The notes beneath the pieces are model-generated. The model did not search any database, was not told the DNA's origin, and saw only the letters and a list, made by a program, of their open reading frames with translations. Positions 24,201-32,938 of a stretch of 64,000 bases of DNA are shown in pieces (positions within the stretch are counted from its first letter, which is position 1; each line of letters opens with the position of its first letter). The translations under genes were made by a program, and so were the position numbers. Source of the DNA: Cyanoderma ruficeps (Eukaryota; Chordata; Aves; Passeriformes; Timaliidae); NCBI GenBank assembly GCA_008694505.1, contig VZDJ01000033.1, positions 4,241,745 to 4,305,744 on the forward strand, read 5' to 3'.

Positions 24201-27200
24201 GTTCCCTTTGCACAGGGAGGCTCTGCCAGTCCAACGTGCCGTGTGCTGGAGCTGCAGCCTGCCCTGCCCTGGAGCCAGATGTGCTCTACAATGGGTGCCC
24301 AGAGGACGTGGGGCTCAGAGAGAGGCTCACCCTGTGGAAACCCCTGGTGCTGCTGATACCTCTCCGCCTTGGGCTCACAGAGATCAACGAAGCCTATATT
24401 GAAACACTAAAGGTAGGGAATCTGCTGCTGAATTCCTGCTGGGGTGATGCTTAAGGATCCTGTTGGGAATGAAGTAATTACTCAGAAGTCATTGCAAAAG
24501 AAAAATGTGTTTAGAGGCAATCCTTGTCAGAGGTCAGGATATAGGTTCTTGCCAGCTGTAGTCAGGAAAATGGGAGGGCTTGAGGGGTTGGGCCTTTTTT
24601 GGTTGGGTTTGTGTGGGGTTTTTTTTTTTACTTTGGGGATCTTACTTCACAGCTTAAATCTCAACCCCTCTTTGTGTGCAGATGCTACCAACCTGCTGAA
24701 GCCTTTGTTCAGCACAACTGTACCCTGCTTGGTGGTAACCTGAGTGTTAGTTAATACAGTGCTGCACACTCCCCATGCCTTGGATGCTGAAGTTGGTGCT
24801 GCAGACTGAGGCTAAGAGCTGTCAGGGGGTTGCATGTCGGGGTATTGAGAAGCTGCAGAATTTAGGGTGTGCACAACACGGGGAGCACAATGCTAGCAAG
24901 CTCTGAGCTTGGATAAGAGACCTCCAGATTCACATTTGTGGCAGGTTACTTCCTTTAAATCAGTAGGTCATGCTTGGCTGCTCCAGGTGGATAAGGAACT
25001 TAAACTGTTTCCTGAATGATTGTTCCCTCCTGAGTGCACTGTTGCAACCTGATGAGAGTTCCAGGGATCTTGCCGCTGATTGCAGCAGAGCCAGGACTTG
25101 CCCATACCATGTCCTGGAGTAGTGCAGCTTCTTTCATTTGGTCCACCTGTCTACTCCTGTCAGCAGTTAAAAGTGTTTTTGAGCTGCTTCAATTTTCCTA
25201 GAAAGCCTTGTGTTGCAGCCTGATGGAGATTTTCTCCAGAAATGGCTGATTTTGCTGCTAGTTACTGATTTTCCATGTCCCTGTCCATCTTTCCCACTGC
25301 ATTTTTGGATGTTTGCCTTTGTTCCCACCTGCTGTTTCACTGTCTGTCAGCTGTGTGTTTTCTGTGTTGCTTTTCCAGCACTGCTTCATGATGCCCCAGT
25401 CCCTGGGAGTGATTGGAGGGAAGCCAAACAGTGCTCACTACTTCATTGGCTATGTAGGTGAGTGCCCAGAGGACTGCAAAGACTGTCCAAAGACTCTCCC
25501 TCCAGCTAAAAACTGCTTGTGGGGTGGCACAGCTCTCCTGCTTAGCCTGTGGTGCATGCTGCAGGGTTCCCCTTTCCTGCTGGAAGCGTGGAAGGCTGCT
25601 GTGGGCTGAACCTCTCACCTGAGTGATGCAGATTTGAACTGTGGCCACAAACTTCCACTGTGTAACACTAAATCTGGTCTGTGGAGTGCATAGAGCCTGC
25701 TTCCTGCATTCAGAGCTGACCTTTCTCTGTGGCTTGGCTGGATTTAACTGTTCTTTAGGTGTTCCTCAAACCCTTCAAACTCTTATTACTCTCCTCCTTC
25801 CCTCTGGTTTCCTCTCTGCCAGAGACCTCATGTTATCAGTGCTTTAGATTTCTGGGGTCTATTTGAGCTCACCCAGGAAGGGAGGAGCAGGAACAATACC
25901 CAGATGGTGCCCGTGCCTCAATGCCAGGGTGTCACAGCGCCGTGGCCGCCGTGGTTGTGCTGACAGCTGTGCCTGGCTGAGAAGCATTTGGGGAAATGGC
26001 TGAAAGCAAGATGTGCCTGGAATGTGGATTGCTCTGTGTGGGGATGAGAGCTGGCTCTGCCGTTGCTCCTCCTCCTCCTGTGGCGTGGTTCTGGCCGTTG
26101 ATGTGTCCCTGCCTGTGTGCCCAGGTGAGGAGCTCATCTACCTGGACCCGCACACCACGCAGCCGGCGGTGGAGCCCGGTGACAGCGGCTGCCTCCCCGA
26201 CGAGAGCTTCCACTGCCAGCACCCTCCGTGTAGGATGAGCATCGCCGAGCTCGACCCCTCCATCGCCGTGGTGTGTCCTGTTCCTCCTGTCCCCGTCCCC
26301 CCAGGGGCACTGCTGGGCTCCCCCTGTCTCACGGGGAGCTGGCAGAGGCAGTGGTGTTGGGCTGGGTACTCCGCAGTGCTCTGGGTTTTGGTGACACTGC
26401 TGAAGCTGCTCCTCACAGACAGTGGCTTGTTCCAGGGAAGTCCCCCTTGCCTGGCAGTTAAATACCATTCCTCATGGAACAGTGTCATTCTCTTGGGTTT
26501 AGTTTGGGCTTTCATTCCAGCCTTTTGATGGGCAAATCTGAATCCATTCCTGAATCCATATGATGATGCACCATGTCTTCTGTTGAACCTGAGATACCTG
26601 CCCTTTGCTTCCTTTGTTCCTCCTGGTTTTCCTTTTGCAGTAAAGAAAATATTGATGATTCCAGCACTTAGATAGCCTGGACACATCCAGCCTTTGTGGA
26701 GTGTTCAGTTTAACAGGGCAGTGTGAGGCACGTTTTTAAAGCAAGGCAGTCAGGAGTAGTAACTGTTCCCAGTCCTGATTATGTTACTTGGTGTTGACAC
26801 AGGGCCTTAAGTCTGAAATGATCAATTTAAAATATAGAAAGATGAAGGGTTTTTTTCCTTTTTTTTTCCAGGGCTTTTTCTGCAACACAGAGGCAGACTT
26901 TAATGACTGGTGCCAGCAAATCAAAAAGGTTTGTGTTCATGGATCTGGTCAGACATTGGAACAGGCTGCCTAGGGTAGTGGTGGAGTTCCCATCCCAGGA
27001 AGTGTTCAAAAGGATGTGGCACTTGGGGACATGGTTTAGTGGTGATATTGGCAGTGCTGGGGGAATGATTGGACTCGAAGATCTTTGAGTTATTTTCCAA
27101 CTTTAATGAGTCTCTGATTCTCTGTCCCTGGGAAAGGAATATCAGGTATTGTTTTGTTTCCAAACCACTGCACAGAGAGCATGTTCTCTGCAGCATCACC

Positions 27201-29502
27201 CCATTTTAAGCATATTAAAACAGTTTATTAAACTACCAAAAGGAGCATTGCTCTGAAATCCTGTTGATGATGTGATTCAAAAGCTTAGAAAAACATTTTT
27301 CCAGCCACAGTGAAGTCCTAACATATCATTATTACCCCTGGAGTGCCCCAGCAGTGCAGAGCTGTTGGTTGTCATGGCTCTGCTCTGTCTCCACAGCTGT
27401 CCCTGGTCAGAGGAGCGCTGCCCATGTTCGAGCTGGTGGAACGCCAGCCCTCACACTTCTCCAACCCCGATGTCCTGAATCTCACACCAGGTGAGGCCAC
27501 GCAGGGAGGGAGAGCTGAGGGTGAGCCGGTCCCTTGGGGTTTCTGGAACTATGTGGAATTACATGATGGCTTCTAGTATGTTCCTGTTCCACCTGGAATT
27601 TAACCTGGAGCTCTTGGGTCAATTGATGTAGTTCTTCGGCTTTCAGGTAGAGGTTTGCAGATCCCACGGTGTCTCAGGAGGATTTTTAGAATAATCTGTG
27701 AACGGTGAGGGTGATTGAGCAGGAGAACAAACAAGCTCACAAGCTGTCATGGCAGTGTGACTGAGCAGGAGAACAAACAAGCTCACAAGCTGTCATGGCA
27801 GTGTGACTCTGTGGTTTCTGAAGGGATGCTTGGAGGAATCAAAAGCATCCAGTGCAAAGGCTGAAACTGAAAACTGAGTTTGTAGGTAATGAAAATGCTC
27901 CAAGACAGGGCTGGTCACACTTAGTTCCAGCATAAGGCACTCCTTCCTGGCATGTACCACTATCAGTGGGAAAAAGGACAGGTGCTGGGCACTGATCTTG
28001 CCTGTCAGGCTCTGCTTATCACATTAATAATATAAGCAAATGTTGCAGGAGATAAAGCCATTTGCTGCTTCTGCCAAGAGCAGTGAGTGTGTGTGGGCAA
28101 GCCTGCCCTGTCACCAGGCATTGGGTGCCTCCTGGCAGCCTGCACCCTGCACTTCTGCTCTCTCTGCCCTCCTTCCTTAAAAGCTTTCATTATCACACTG
28201 TCCTTTGCTGTTGTGAGTGCTCAATTCCCTTAAACTGTCAATTGATCCTTGCCTGTGTTAAATTGTCCCTAATGTTGTCTTTTCTACTCTTAAAAATGCT
28301 TCTGTAATGGACTACTTGTCCTTCTCTCTCTTCCCTGGCTTGTAGAGCCTCTCCCGTCTGCCAAGGCCATTCCATTTGTGTTAGTCCTGTCTCTCACTAG
28401 AAGGAGTAATTGAACTTTGAACCCCTTTCAGGGCCTGAAGGGGTTCCAAGAAAGCTGGAGAGGGCACACAGTGATAGGACAATGGGAAGGGCTTCCCACT
28501 GCCAGAGGGCAGGGATAGACAGGATATTGGGAAGGAATTCCTCCCTGTGAGGGAGGTGGGAACCTGGCACAGGTTGCCCAGAGAAGCTGTGGCTGCCCCA
28601 TACATAGAAGTGTCCAAGGCCAGCTTGAACAGGGGCTTGGAGCAACCTGGAAGGTGTGGAAGGTGTCCCTCCCCATGGCAGAGGGGCAGAACATAATAAA
28701 GATGATCTTTAAGGTCTCCTCCAACCCAAACCGTTCTGAGATTCTGTAACTGTCCAGCCTGAACTAATAGTTTCTCCTTTACTTCTCCCTGTGCTTAAGT
28801 TGCTTCCCTTCCCCTTTAAGTGTGAGCTCCTTCTTCACCATGTAGTTGGAAGTGGAGAGGTGGGATCCACTAACATTCCCTTTCCTCACAGAGTGAACTA
28901 TACTAATTGCTTTTAGGAGAGTGCATGTTGTAATTACACTCCCTAACAGTTGCACCAAAAACAACTCTAGCAGAAACAATTCTCTAATACATAGGGGTAA
29001 GTGTATCTCTTAATTGGGACAGAGATCTTCATGGGTATTGGGACAGAGATCTTCATGGGTATTGGGACAGAGATCTTCATGGGTATTAGTCCAGACTTGG
29101 GGAAGTTCTCCTGTGTTGAGCCTCTTGTGGCAGAGCAGTCTTCTGCTAATGCAGAGCTGGGGCACAGGAGGGTTGTACAAAACAGTGGCAGCAGAAATGT
29201 GTTTGGATCTGAGAAAGATGACGTGCTTCTGTGCTCCATGTAATTCCCTCCAGTGTGTTTTCCGTACCACTGACTTGTTCTTACCCTCCTCAGAACCCTC
29301 ATTTGGGTTTGTCACTGAGTCTTGGAACTTGCAGGCACTTGGTACTCAAACTGTGATGGCCTCCAGCTGCGGGTCTGACTGACGGTCACAGCATCCCACT
29401 GAGGCAGCGCTCTCTTCTTCTCTTCCAGACTCCTCTGATGCCGACAGATTGGAAAGGTTCTTTGACTCGGAAGATGAAGACTTTGAAATCCTGTCCCTTT
29501 GA
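12266..29502 (+). CDS. ATG4B: Cysteine protease ATG4B (autophagin-1), complete coding region
   Basis: Thirteen coding exons join to 1182 nt (393 codons plus stop): 12266-12275, 16829-16927, 17361-17432, 19432-19530, 19962-20063, 20464-20536, 20884-20963, 24216-24412, 25379-25457, 26125-26270, 26872-26928, 27397-27490, 29429-29502. All introns are GT-AG. The protein is a C54-family cysteine protease that trims the C-terminus of LC3/GABARAP to expose the Gly for lipidation, and also delipidates them in the cytosol. The triad is visible: Cys73 in [11 protein letters not shown] (Cys74 in human, which has one more residue earlier), Asp278 and His280 in YLDPHTTQ. The gate Trp is in SIGQWYGP (residue 141). 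The C-terminus ends FEILSL, the LC3-interacting motif. Length equals human ATG4B. Divergent from THAP4, convergent with DTYMK. Confidence 0.98.
14200..14622 (+). mobile_element. CR1 LINE 3' fragment
   Basis: A sense-oriented 3' UTR of about 420 bp: GAGGAAAGGCTGGGAAAGCTGGG, the GGAAATGGCTTCCCACTGCC block, the CCTGGCACAGGGTGCCCAGAG block and the CCAACCCAAACCATTCTGGG tail are all present. It lies in sense within ATG4B intron 1. Confidence 0.9.
16098..16524 (-). mobile_element. Solo ERVK-type LTR with 6-bp target duplication
   Basis: The 427-bp element begins TGTGACCC and ends GGGCGACA, imperfect inverted termini. It is flanked by a perfect 6-bp duplication GTGCAG at 16092-16097 and 16525-16530. 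On the minus strand a TATATAAAG box and an AAATAAAG signal occur in LTR order. A 6-bp duplication is typical of class II (ERVK-like) elements. No internal retroviral sequence remains. It is antisense to ATG4B. Confidence 0.85.
16829..16927 (+). CDS. ATG4B: ATG4B coding exon 2
   Basis: 99 nt, [19 protein letters not shown], joined in phase 1 on both sides. The region is one residue shorter than in human (EYEDFP against AEFEDFP). Confidence 0.95.
17361..17432 (+). CDS. ATG4B: ATG4B coding exon 3
   Basis: 72 nt encoding [20 protein letters not shown] and the following FPAIG. Acceptor CTTTTCAG, donor GTATGT. Confidence 0.95.
19432..19530 (+). CDS. ATG4B: ATG4B coding exon 4 with catalytic Cys
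   Basis: 99 nt holding [17 protein letters not shown], where the nucleophile Cys73 sits, followed by [13 protein letters not shown]. Acceptor TTTCCAG, donor GTAAAC. Confidence 0.97.
19962..20063 (+). CDS. ATG4B: ATG4B coding exon 5
   Basis: 102 nt encoding [20 protein letters not shown] and onwards to SYYSIHQI. Donor GTAAGA. Confidence 0.96.
20464..20536 (+). CDS. ATG4B: ATG4B coding exon 6
   Basis: 73 nt encoding [20 protein letters not shown]. It includes Trp141, which covers the active-site groove in the known human structure (Trp142). Confidence 0.97.
20884..20963 (+). CDS. ATG4B: ATG4B coding exon 7
   Basis: 80 nt encoding [20 protein letters not shown] and VVMEEI. Donor GTAAGT. Confidence 0.97.
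21075..21255 (+). mobile_element. CR1 LINE 3' tail
   Basis: A sense CR1 3' end: GGTGATGCCCTGGCACTGGTTG..CCATTCCTGGAATTGTCCAAGG..GTGGCAGGATGAGCTTTAAGG. Positions are approximate at the 5' side. Confidence 0.85.
23681..23747. repeat. 34-bp tandem duplication
   Basis: Two copies, at 23681 and 23715, of a unit starting TTAGGAAAGTTA and ending CAGATACC. They differ at one or two bases. Confidence 0.85.
24216..24412 (+). CDS. ATG4B: ATG4B coding exon 8
   Basis: 197 nt. It starts [17 protein letters not shown] and ends [20 protein letters not shown]. The middle, between VPCAG and WKPLVLL, is the least conserved part of the protein relative to human. Confidence 0.96.
25379..25457 (+). CDS. ATG4B: ATG4B coding exon 9
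   Basis: 79 nt encoding [20 protein letters not shown] and YFIGYV. This segment includes the regulatory-loop region of ATG4 proteases. Confidence 0.97.
26125..26270 (+). CDS. ATG4B: ATG4B coding exon 10 with catalytic Asp/His
   Basis: 146 nt. [13 protein letters not shown] carries Asp278 and His280. [20 protein letters not shown] follows. It is more GC-rich than its neighbours. Confidence 0.97.
26872..26928 (+). CDS. ATG4B: ATG4B coding exon 11
   Basis: 57 nt encoding [19 protein letters not shown], preceded by a long T-rich tract. The donor is GTTTGT at 26929. A CR1 begins only a few bases downstream. Confidence 0.96.
26935..27125 (+). mobile_element. CR1 LINE 3' fragment next to ATG4B exon 11
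   Basis: GACATTGGAACAGGCTGCCTAGGG, then GGTGGAGTTCCCATCCC, then a GATTGGACTCGAAGATCTTTG block and a degenerate CTCTGATTCTCTG end are diagnostic of sense CR1. It begins within about 10 bp of the splice donor. Confidence 0.85.
27397..27490 (+). CDS. ATG4B: ATG4B coding exon 12
   Basis: 94 nt encoding [20 protein letters not shown] and [11 protein letters not shown]. Donor GTGAGG. Confidence 0.96.
27716..27807. repeat. 46-bp tandem duplication
   Basis: Two apparently identical copies, at 27716 and 27762, of a unit starting TGAGCAGGAGAACAAACAAG and ending CAGTGTGAC. They lie in ATG4B intron 12. Confidence 0.9.
28428..28757 (+). mobile_element. CR1 LINE 3' fragment
   Basis: A sense CR1 3' UTR of about 330 bp with the GGGCTTCCCACTGCCAGAGGG and GGCACAGGTTGCCCAGAGAAG blocks and the tail CCAACCCAAACCGTTCTGAG. 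It lies in ATG4B intron 12. Confidence 0.9.
29013..29084. repeat. 24-bp tandem repeat, 3 perfect copies
   Basis: The unit ATTGGGACAGAGATCTTCAT plus GGGT occurs at 29013, 29037 and 29061 without mismatch. The unit is a multiple of three, so it creates repetitive open frames on both strands, but it is intronic. Confidence 0.95.
29429..29502 (+). CDS. ATG4B: ATG4B terminal coding exon 13
   Basis: 74 nt ending in TGA at 29500-29502. It encodes [20 protein letters not shown] followed by ILSL, an acidic tail ending in the FEIL LC3-interacting motif. Confidence 0.97.
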
Positions 29503-31185
29503 AAACAAATAGGAAACTGACTCTGCAAATTTGTGTATGTGTGGGGAGAAGGGGGGAGGGAAGCTCCTTCGAGAGCCTGGGGCTACCGGTTTTCATAGGC
29601 GCTTGCTGCCATCCCTGCCTCCCGTCCATCCTGGCATTCCGTGCAGCCTCGGAGCGGAGCGCGCAGTGTCTGCAGTGGGATGAAGAACCCAGAGGGTGTT
29701 CCAGCCTTACTGGCTGCAGTTGGAATTTCTCAGCAGCAAACAGTTGCTGGAAGTGGATGCAGTGGTGCTGAGGAGTTCAAAGCCTATCTGTTACATCAGC
29801 AGGTCAGCTGGGCCTTCCGGGGGAGGCACGGAAATCGTTAGAGCGCTGAATCCTTCCATGGGGACTCCCCTCTGAAGCTTAAGTAGAGCCCACCCATCAT
29901 TTAGCAGGAGAAACGTCCAGTTAATGCCTTTAGCAGCTTCCCTTCTCACTGGCCGACTTGGACTGCAGCTCACAATGCCAGGGAACAGCAGCCACATCCC
30001 ACAGACAGCTGTGAAGCCTCCGGAGTGCAGGTCCCTACGGTACAACTCCTGTTCATGCTCTGCAGGACACTCAGCACTACCTCTCCTGTTCACACCCTAT
30101 GGAAAGGGAATTGAGGGAACTTCTAAGTGACTGGGAACTCAAGAAGTGAAGTGTGGAGCAGTGCTGTGCTGCTGGGGGAGCATCTCGATCCCGGTTTAAC
30201 TAACAGAAGGAATGGAAGAATAGAAAATGTGCTTGTTGTTCAGTGAGTCAATCCATGTGCTTCTACAGTGGAATAGTCTCTACAGCAAGTACCTTCAGGA
30301 AAGCTGCTTTGAACAGAAAACTGAATTCTACAGCCCTGGAAAAAAGAGTCCAGAGCTGGGAGAGCTGAAACAGGGCAGCAGAGATGTGCCAGGCCTCTGC
30401 CTGTCCCCCAGTGTGCTGGCATAGTGACTAGGGAGTGATGTTGTCCTGCCAAAAACCCAAGTTGTAAAACCTCTTGAGGTGCCCTGGGTCAGCACTTCCT
30501 CCAGCTACTCCTGTCAGACATTCCCTTTCCAAAGCAGAAGAGACACCTGAAGGTCCAGTAGGTTTCTGAGCTGTGTCAGTACCTTGCCTCTGCCCGCTCC
30601 CCTCCCTGTGGAGTGCCCAGAGGTGCTGTAGGAGCTAACCTGGAGAAACCCCTATCGGGTAACCATCCCAAAAAGGGCAGAATGCCTTGAGAAGGTCCAA
30701 ATATACTGGAAATTTTAGTTACTTTAAGATGGTAGCTCTGCCTAGGGCCCTTCTCCACAGAGAGAAAGGTAAACATGGAGGAGAGCTGTCTCCATGCACA
30801 CTGCAAGGGGAGTTGCTGCCATAGTTTCCTTGGTGTGTGCTGCACACTGCAACCCTGTTTACAAGGCTTTGGTTTGTGCATTCAGGTTTGGAACCTGTCA
30901 GATGATGGTGGTGTGCCCAAGGGTGGTGCCACCAGGTTAGAAATGACCTGTTTCCCCCGTGACTGACCTACTGATGCTCTGACTGTCCCTGTGATACCCG
31001 AAAGCAGAGGTTTGAACTGGGAACCACAATGCTTCTGTCACTAAATTATTATTTGCTGCTTTCTGCCTGCTTCTCCTCTTCTCTCGTGTAGTCAGGGGAA
31101 GAGGCAGCAGAGGAAGTGGGGCTGTGCTCCATTCATCTGCTTTCAATTTCTATCTGAATAAACAGATCTAAAATCTTTGCCTGTC
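29503..31185 (+). other. ATG4B: ATG4B 3' UTR (probable extent)
   Basis: The sequence from the stop codon to just past the first AATAAA (31157-31162) contains no repeat insertion. The first CR1 appears only after it. The extent is inferred from the hexamer; a 1.7-kb 3' UTR is plausible for this gene. Confidence 0.6.
31157..31162 (+). promoter_or_regulatory. ATG4B: ATG4B polyadenylation signal candidate
   Basis: AATAAA in TATCTGAATAAACAG, followed within about 30 bp by a T/G-containing stretch. Confidence 0.6.
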
Positions 31186-32405
31186 CTGATGTCCTTGCAC
31201 ACGCTCAAGGTGGTGGTGGGTAGTAGTATGCTGTACACCAGAAGAGTCCGGTGTGGAGGGGCTCCAAGAGAGCTGGAGAAGGACTTTGGGCAAGGGCCTG
31301 GAGGGACAGGATGAGGGGGAATGGCTTCCCACTGCCAGAGGGTTAGATGGGATACTGGGAAGGAATAGGGTGGTGAGGCCTTGGCACAGGGTGCCCAGAG
31401 AAGCTGTGGCTGCCCCATCCCTGGCAGTGTCCAAGGCCAGACTGGACAGGTCTTGAAGCAACCTGGTCTAGTGGAAGGTGATCCTGCACATGGAAAAATA
31501 TGATCCTTAAGATGCCTTTCCAACCCAAATCAGTCTATGATTCTACTGTTTATTTCATGTTCATGGTTTTATGTTCAAGGACAGCTCTGCCAGACAAGAT
31601 TTTACCTGAGTGTTGACACAACCCAAATAACTGGGCTAAGCTCAGCTCAGATCTTTTAATAGGTATTTCTGGCTTTTCAGTGAGTTGTCCCATCCCAGTG
31701 TTACTGCCAGGGCCTGATGCAGCATTGCAGGGGCTCACCTCCTTCACCAGGAGTGTCTGGCTGCCAAGTGCTGGGCAGCTGTGGAGGGAAGGCAGCAGCT
31801 TTTGCCATTGAAGCTGATGTTGTATTAGCGATTTTGGTTTAAATTTTTAGCTTCCTCTCTCCTTGCTCACGAATCAGTTCAATCTGCCTCTCTCTGAGTT
31901 AGAGGATTTAGTCTGTGGAGATCAGAGCAGTCCACCCTACTGGGAGGTGAGTCAAACATCCAGCAGAGAGACCTGAACTCTCCTGGCTATGCCCATCTCT
32001 CAGTGTCCTTTGCAAATGATTAACATTCCAGTTTGTTCTGGTGATTTAGGTGATTCATAGCTGGTCTGGTTTCAAACTGCACTGGGGTGTGTGGAAGAGC
32101 CATGAGTGACTATTGCTCTCATCTCAGCCTGTCTAGATAATTTATGTGCCACTTGTCCTCCAAACTGACCTTGCTATGAGCTCATTCATCTGTTTCAGGC
32201 TCTTCTTACCTGCTCACAGCTGTCCAGCACTGCACAGCTGGGGAGAAGGCTTGAATTCACCTCTTCCTTTTTTCCACAGCTCTAGCAAACAGCTTTCCTT
32301 GGATTTAGTGCCTGAACTGCAGCACTTTCGCCTCCCACATATCCTTCCAGAAGATAAATGATCATACTGAAAAAAATGCCCTGTGCCAAATGCTTAAAAG
32401 AACAA
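31163..32405. other. Convergent intergenic interval ATG4B / DTYMK
   Basis: It lies between the two facing polyadenylation signals. It contains a CR1 copy at 31235-31545 and otherwise unremarkable sequence with no recognisable gene. Confidence 0.7.
31235..31545 (+). mobile_element. CR1 LINE 3' fragment
   Basis: The GGGGAATGGCTTCCCACTGCC and TTGGCACAGGGTGCCCAGAG blocks and a CAACCCAAATCAGTCTATGATTC tail identify a sense CR1. Confidence 0.9.
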
Positions 32406-32411
32406 TTTATT
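32406..32411 (-). promoter_or_regulatory. DTYMK: DTYMK polyadenylation signal candidate
   Basis: TTTATT on the plus strand reads AATAAA on the minus strand, about 420 bp after the DTYMK stop codon. Confidence 0.6.
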
Positions 32412-32827
32412 ATCAGGTCCTCTACAAACTGTTTTGAGCATGGGGGGGATCCATTTACTAGAGAGGAAGAATGATCAGAAACACAGCAATTCCCTAAAAA
32501 TGGGAACTGTTTGTGTCCAGGGATGGCCCTGGGCTCCACACCCACACCTGCACTCCAGGACTGGAGCTGTAACAGGAGCTCCTGCTTGGGAGAGGGAGGT
32601 TTTGACAAGGAATTTGATACACACTCATGGCATATTCATTTGAAAATGCAGAAGGAACTGTGCAGGATGAAAGGGAGGAGCAGATAATAACAAGGACCTC
32701 AACAAGCATGTTGGACCCAAAAGAATACACAGGATCTAAGCTGAAGCTGCTGAGATGACAGAGTCATCCAAGTGTGGAAGACTCAGGAAGTCATCTTTCC
32801 CTTGTTCTTTTAGAGCTGTATGAAGTT

Positions 32828-32938
32828 TCATGTCCAGAGTCCTCCCAAAGGTTTATTCTGAACCTCCTGCATAGTCTTCTCTGCAATGGACTTGATTTCT
32901 CTGTGCAAGTCTTCAATGCTCTTTGAAGCATTCACTGT
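32828..32938 (-). CDS. DTYMK: DTYMK coding exon 5 (terminal)
   Basis: 111 nt encoding [20 protein letters not shown] and onwards to LGGLWT, stop at 32830-32828. The acceptor is GAAACAG. It is too short and too far from an ATG to show as an open frame. Confidence 0.93.
   Translation of the reverse strand, partial: TVNASKSIEDLHREIKSIAEKTMQEVQNKPLGGLWT

Larger units (their letters stand above)
20964..24215 (+). other. ATG4B: ATG4B intron 7
   Basis: The longest internal ATG4B intron after intron 1. It holds a CR1 tail at 21075-21255 and a 34-bp duplication at 23681-23747. Otherwise it is unremarkable sequence with no recognisable gene. Confidence 0.7.

Noticed and set aside
29001..29315. Open frames with three repeats of an 8-residue unit (both strands)
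   Set aside because: Produced by the 24-bp intronic tandem repeat, which is a multiple of three. They lie in ATG4B intron 12, not in an exon.
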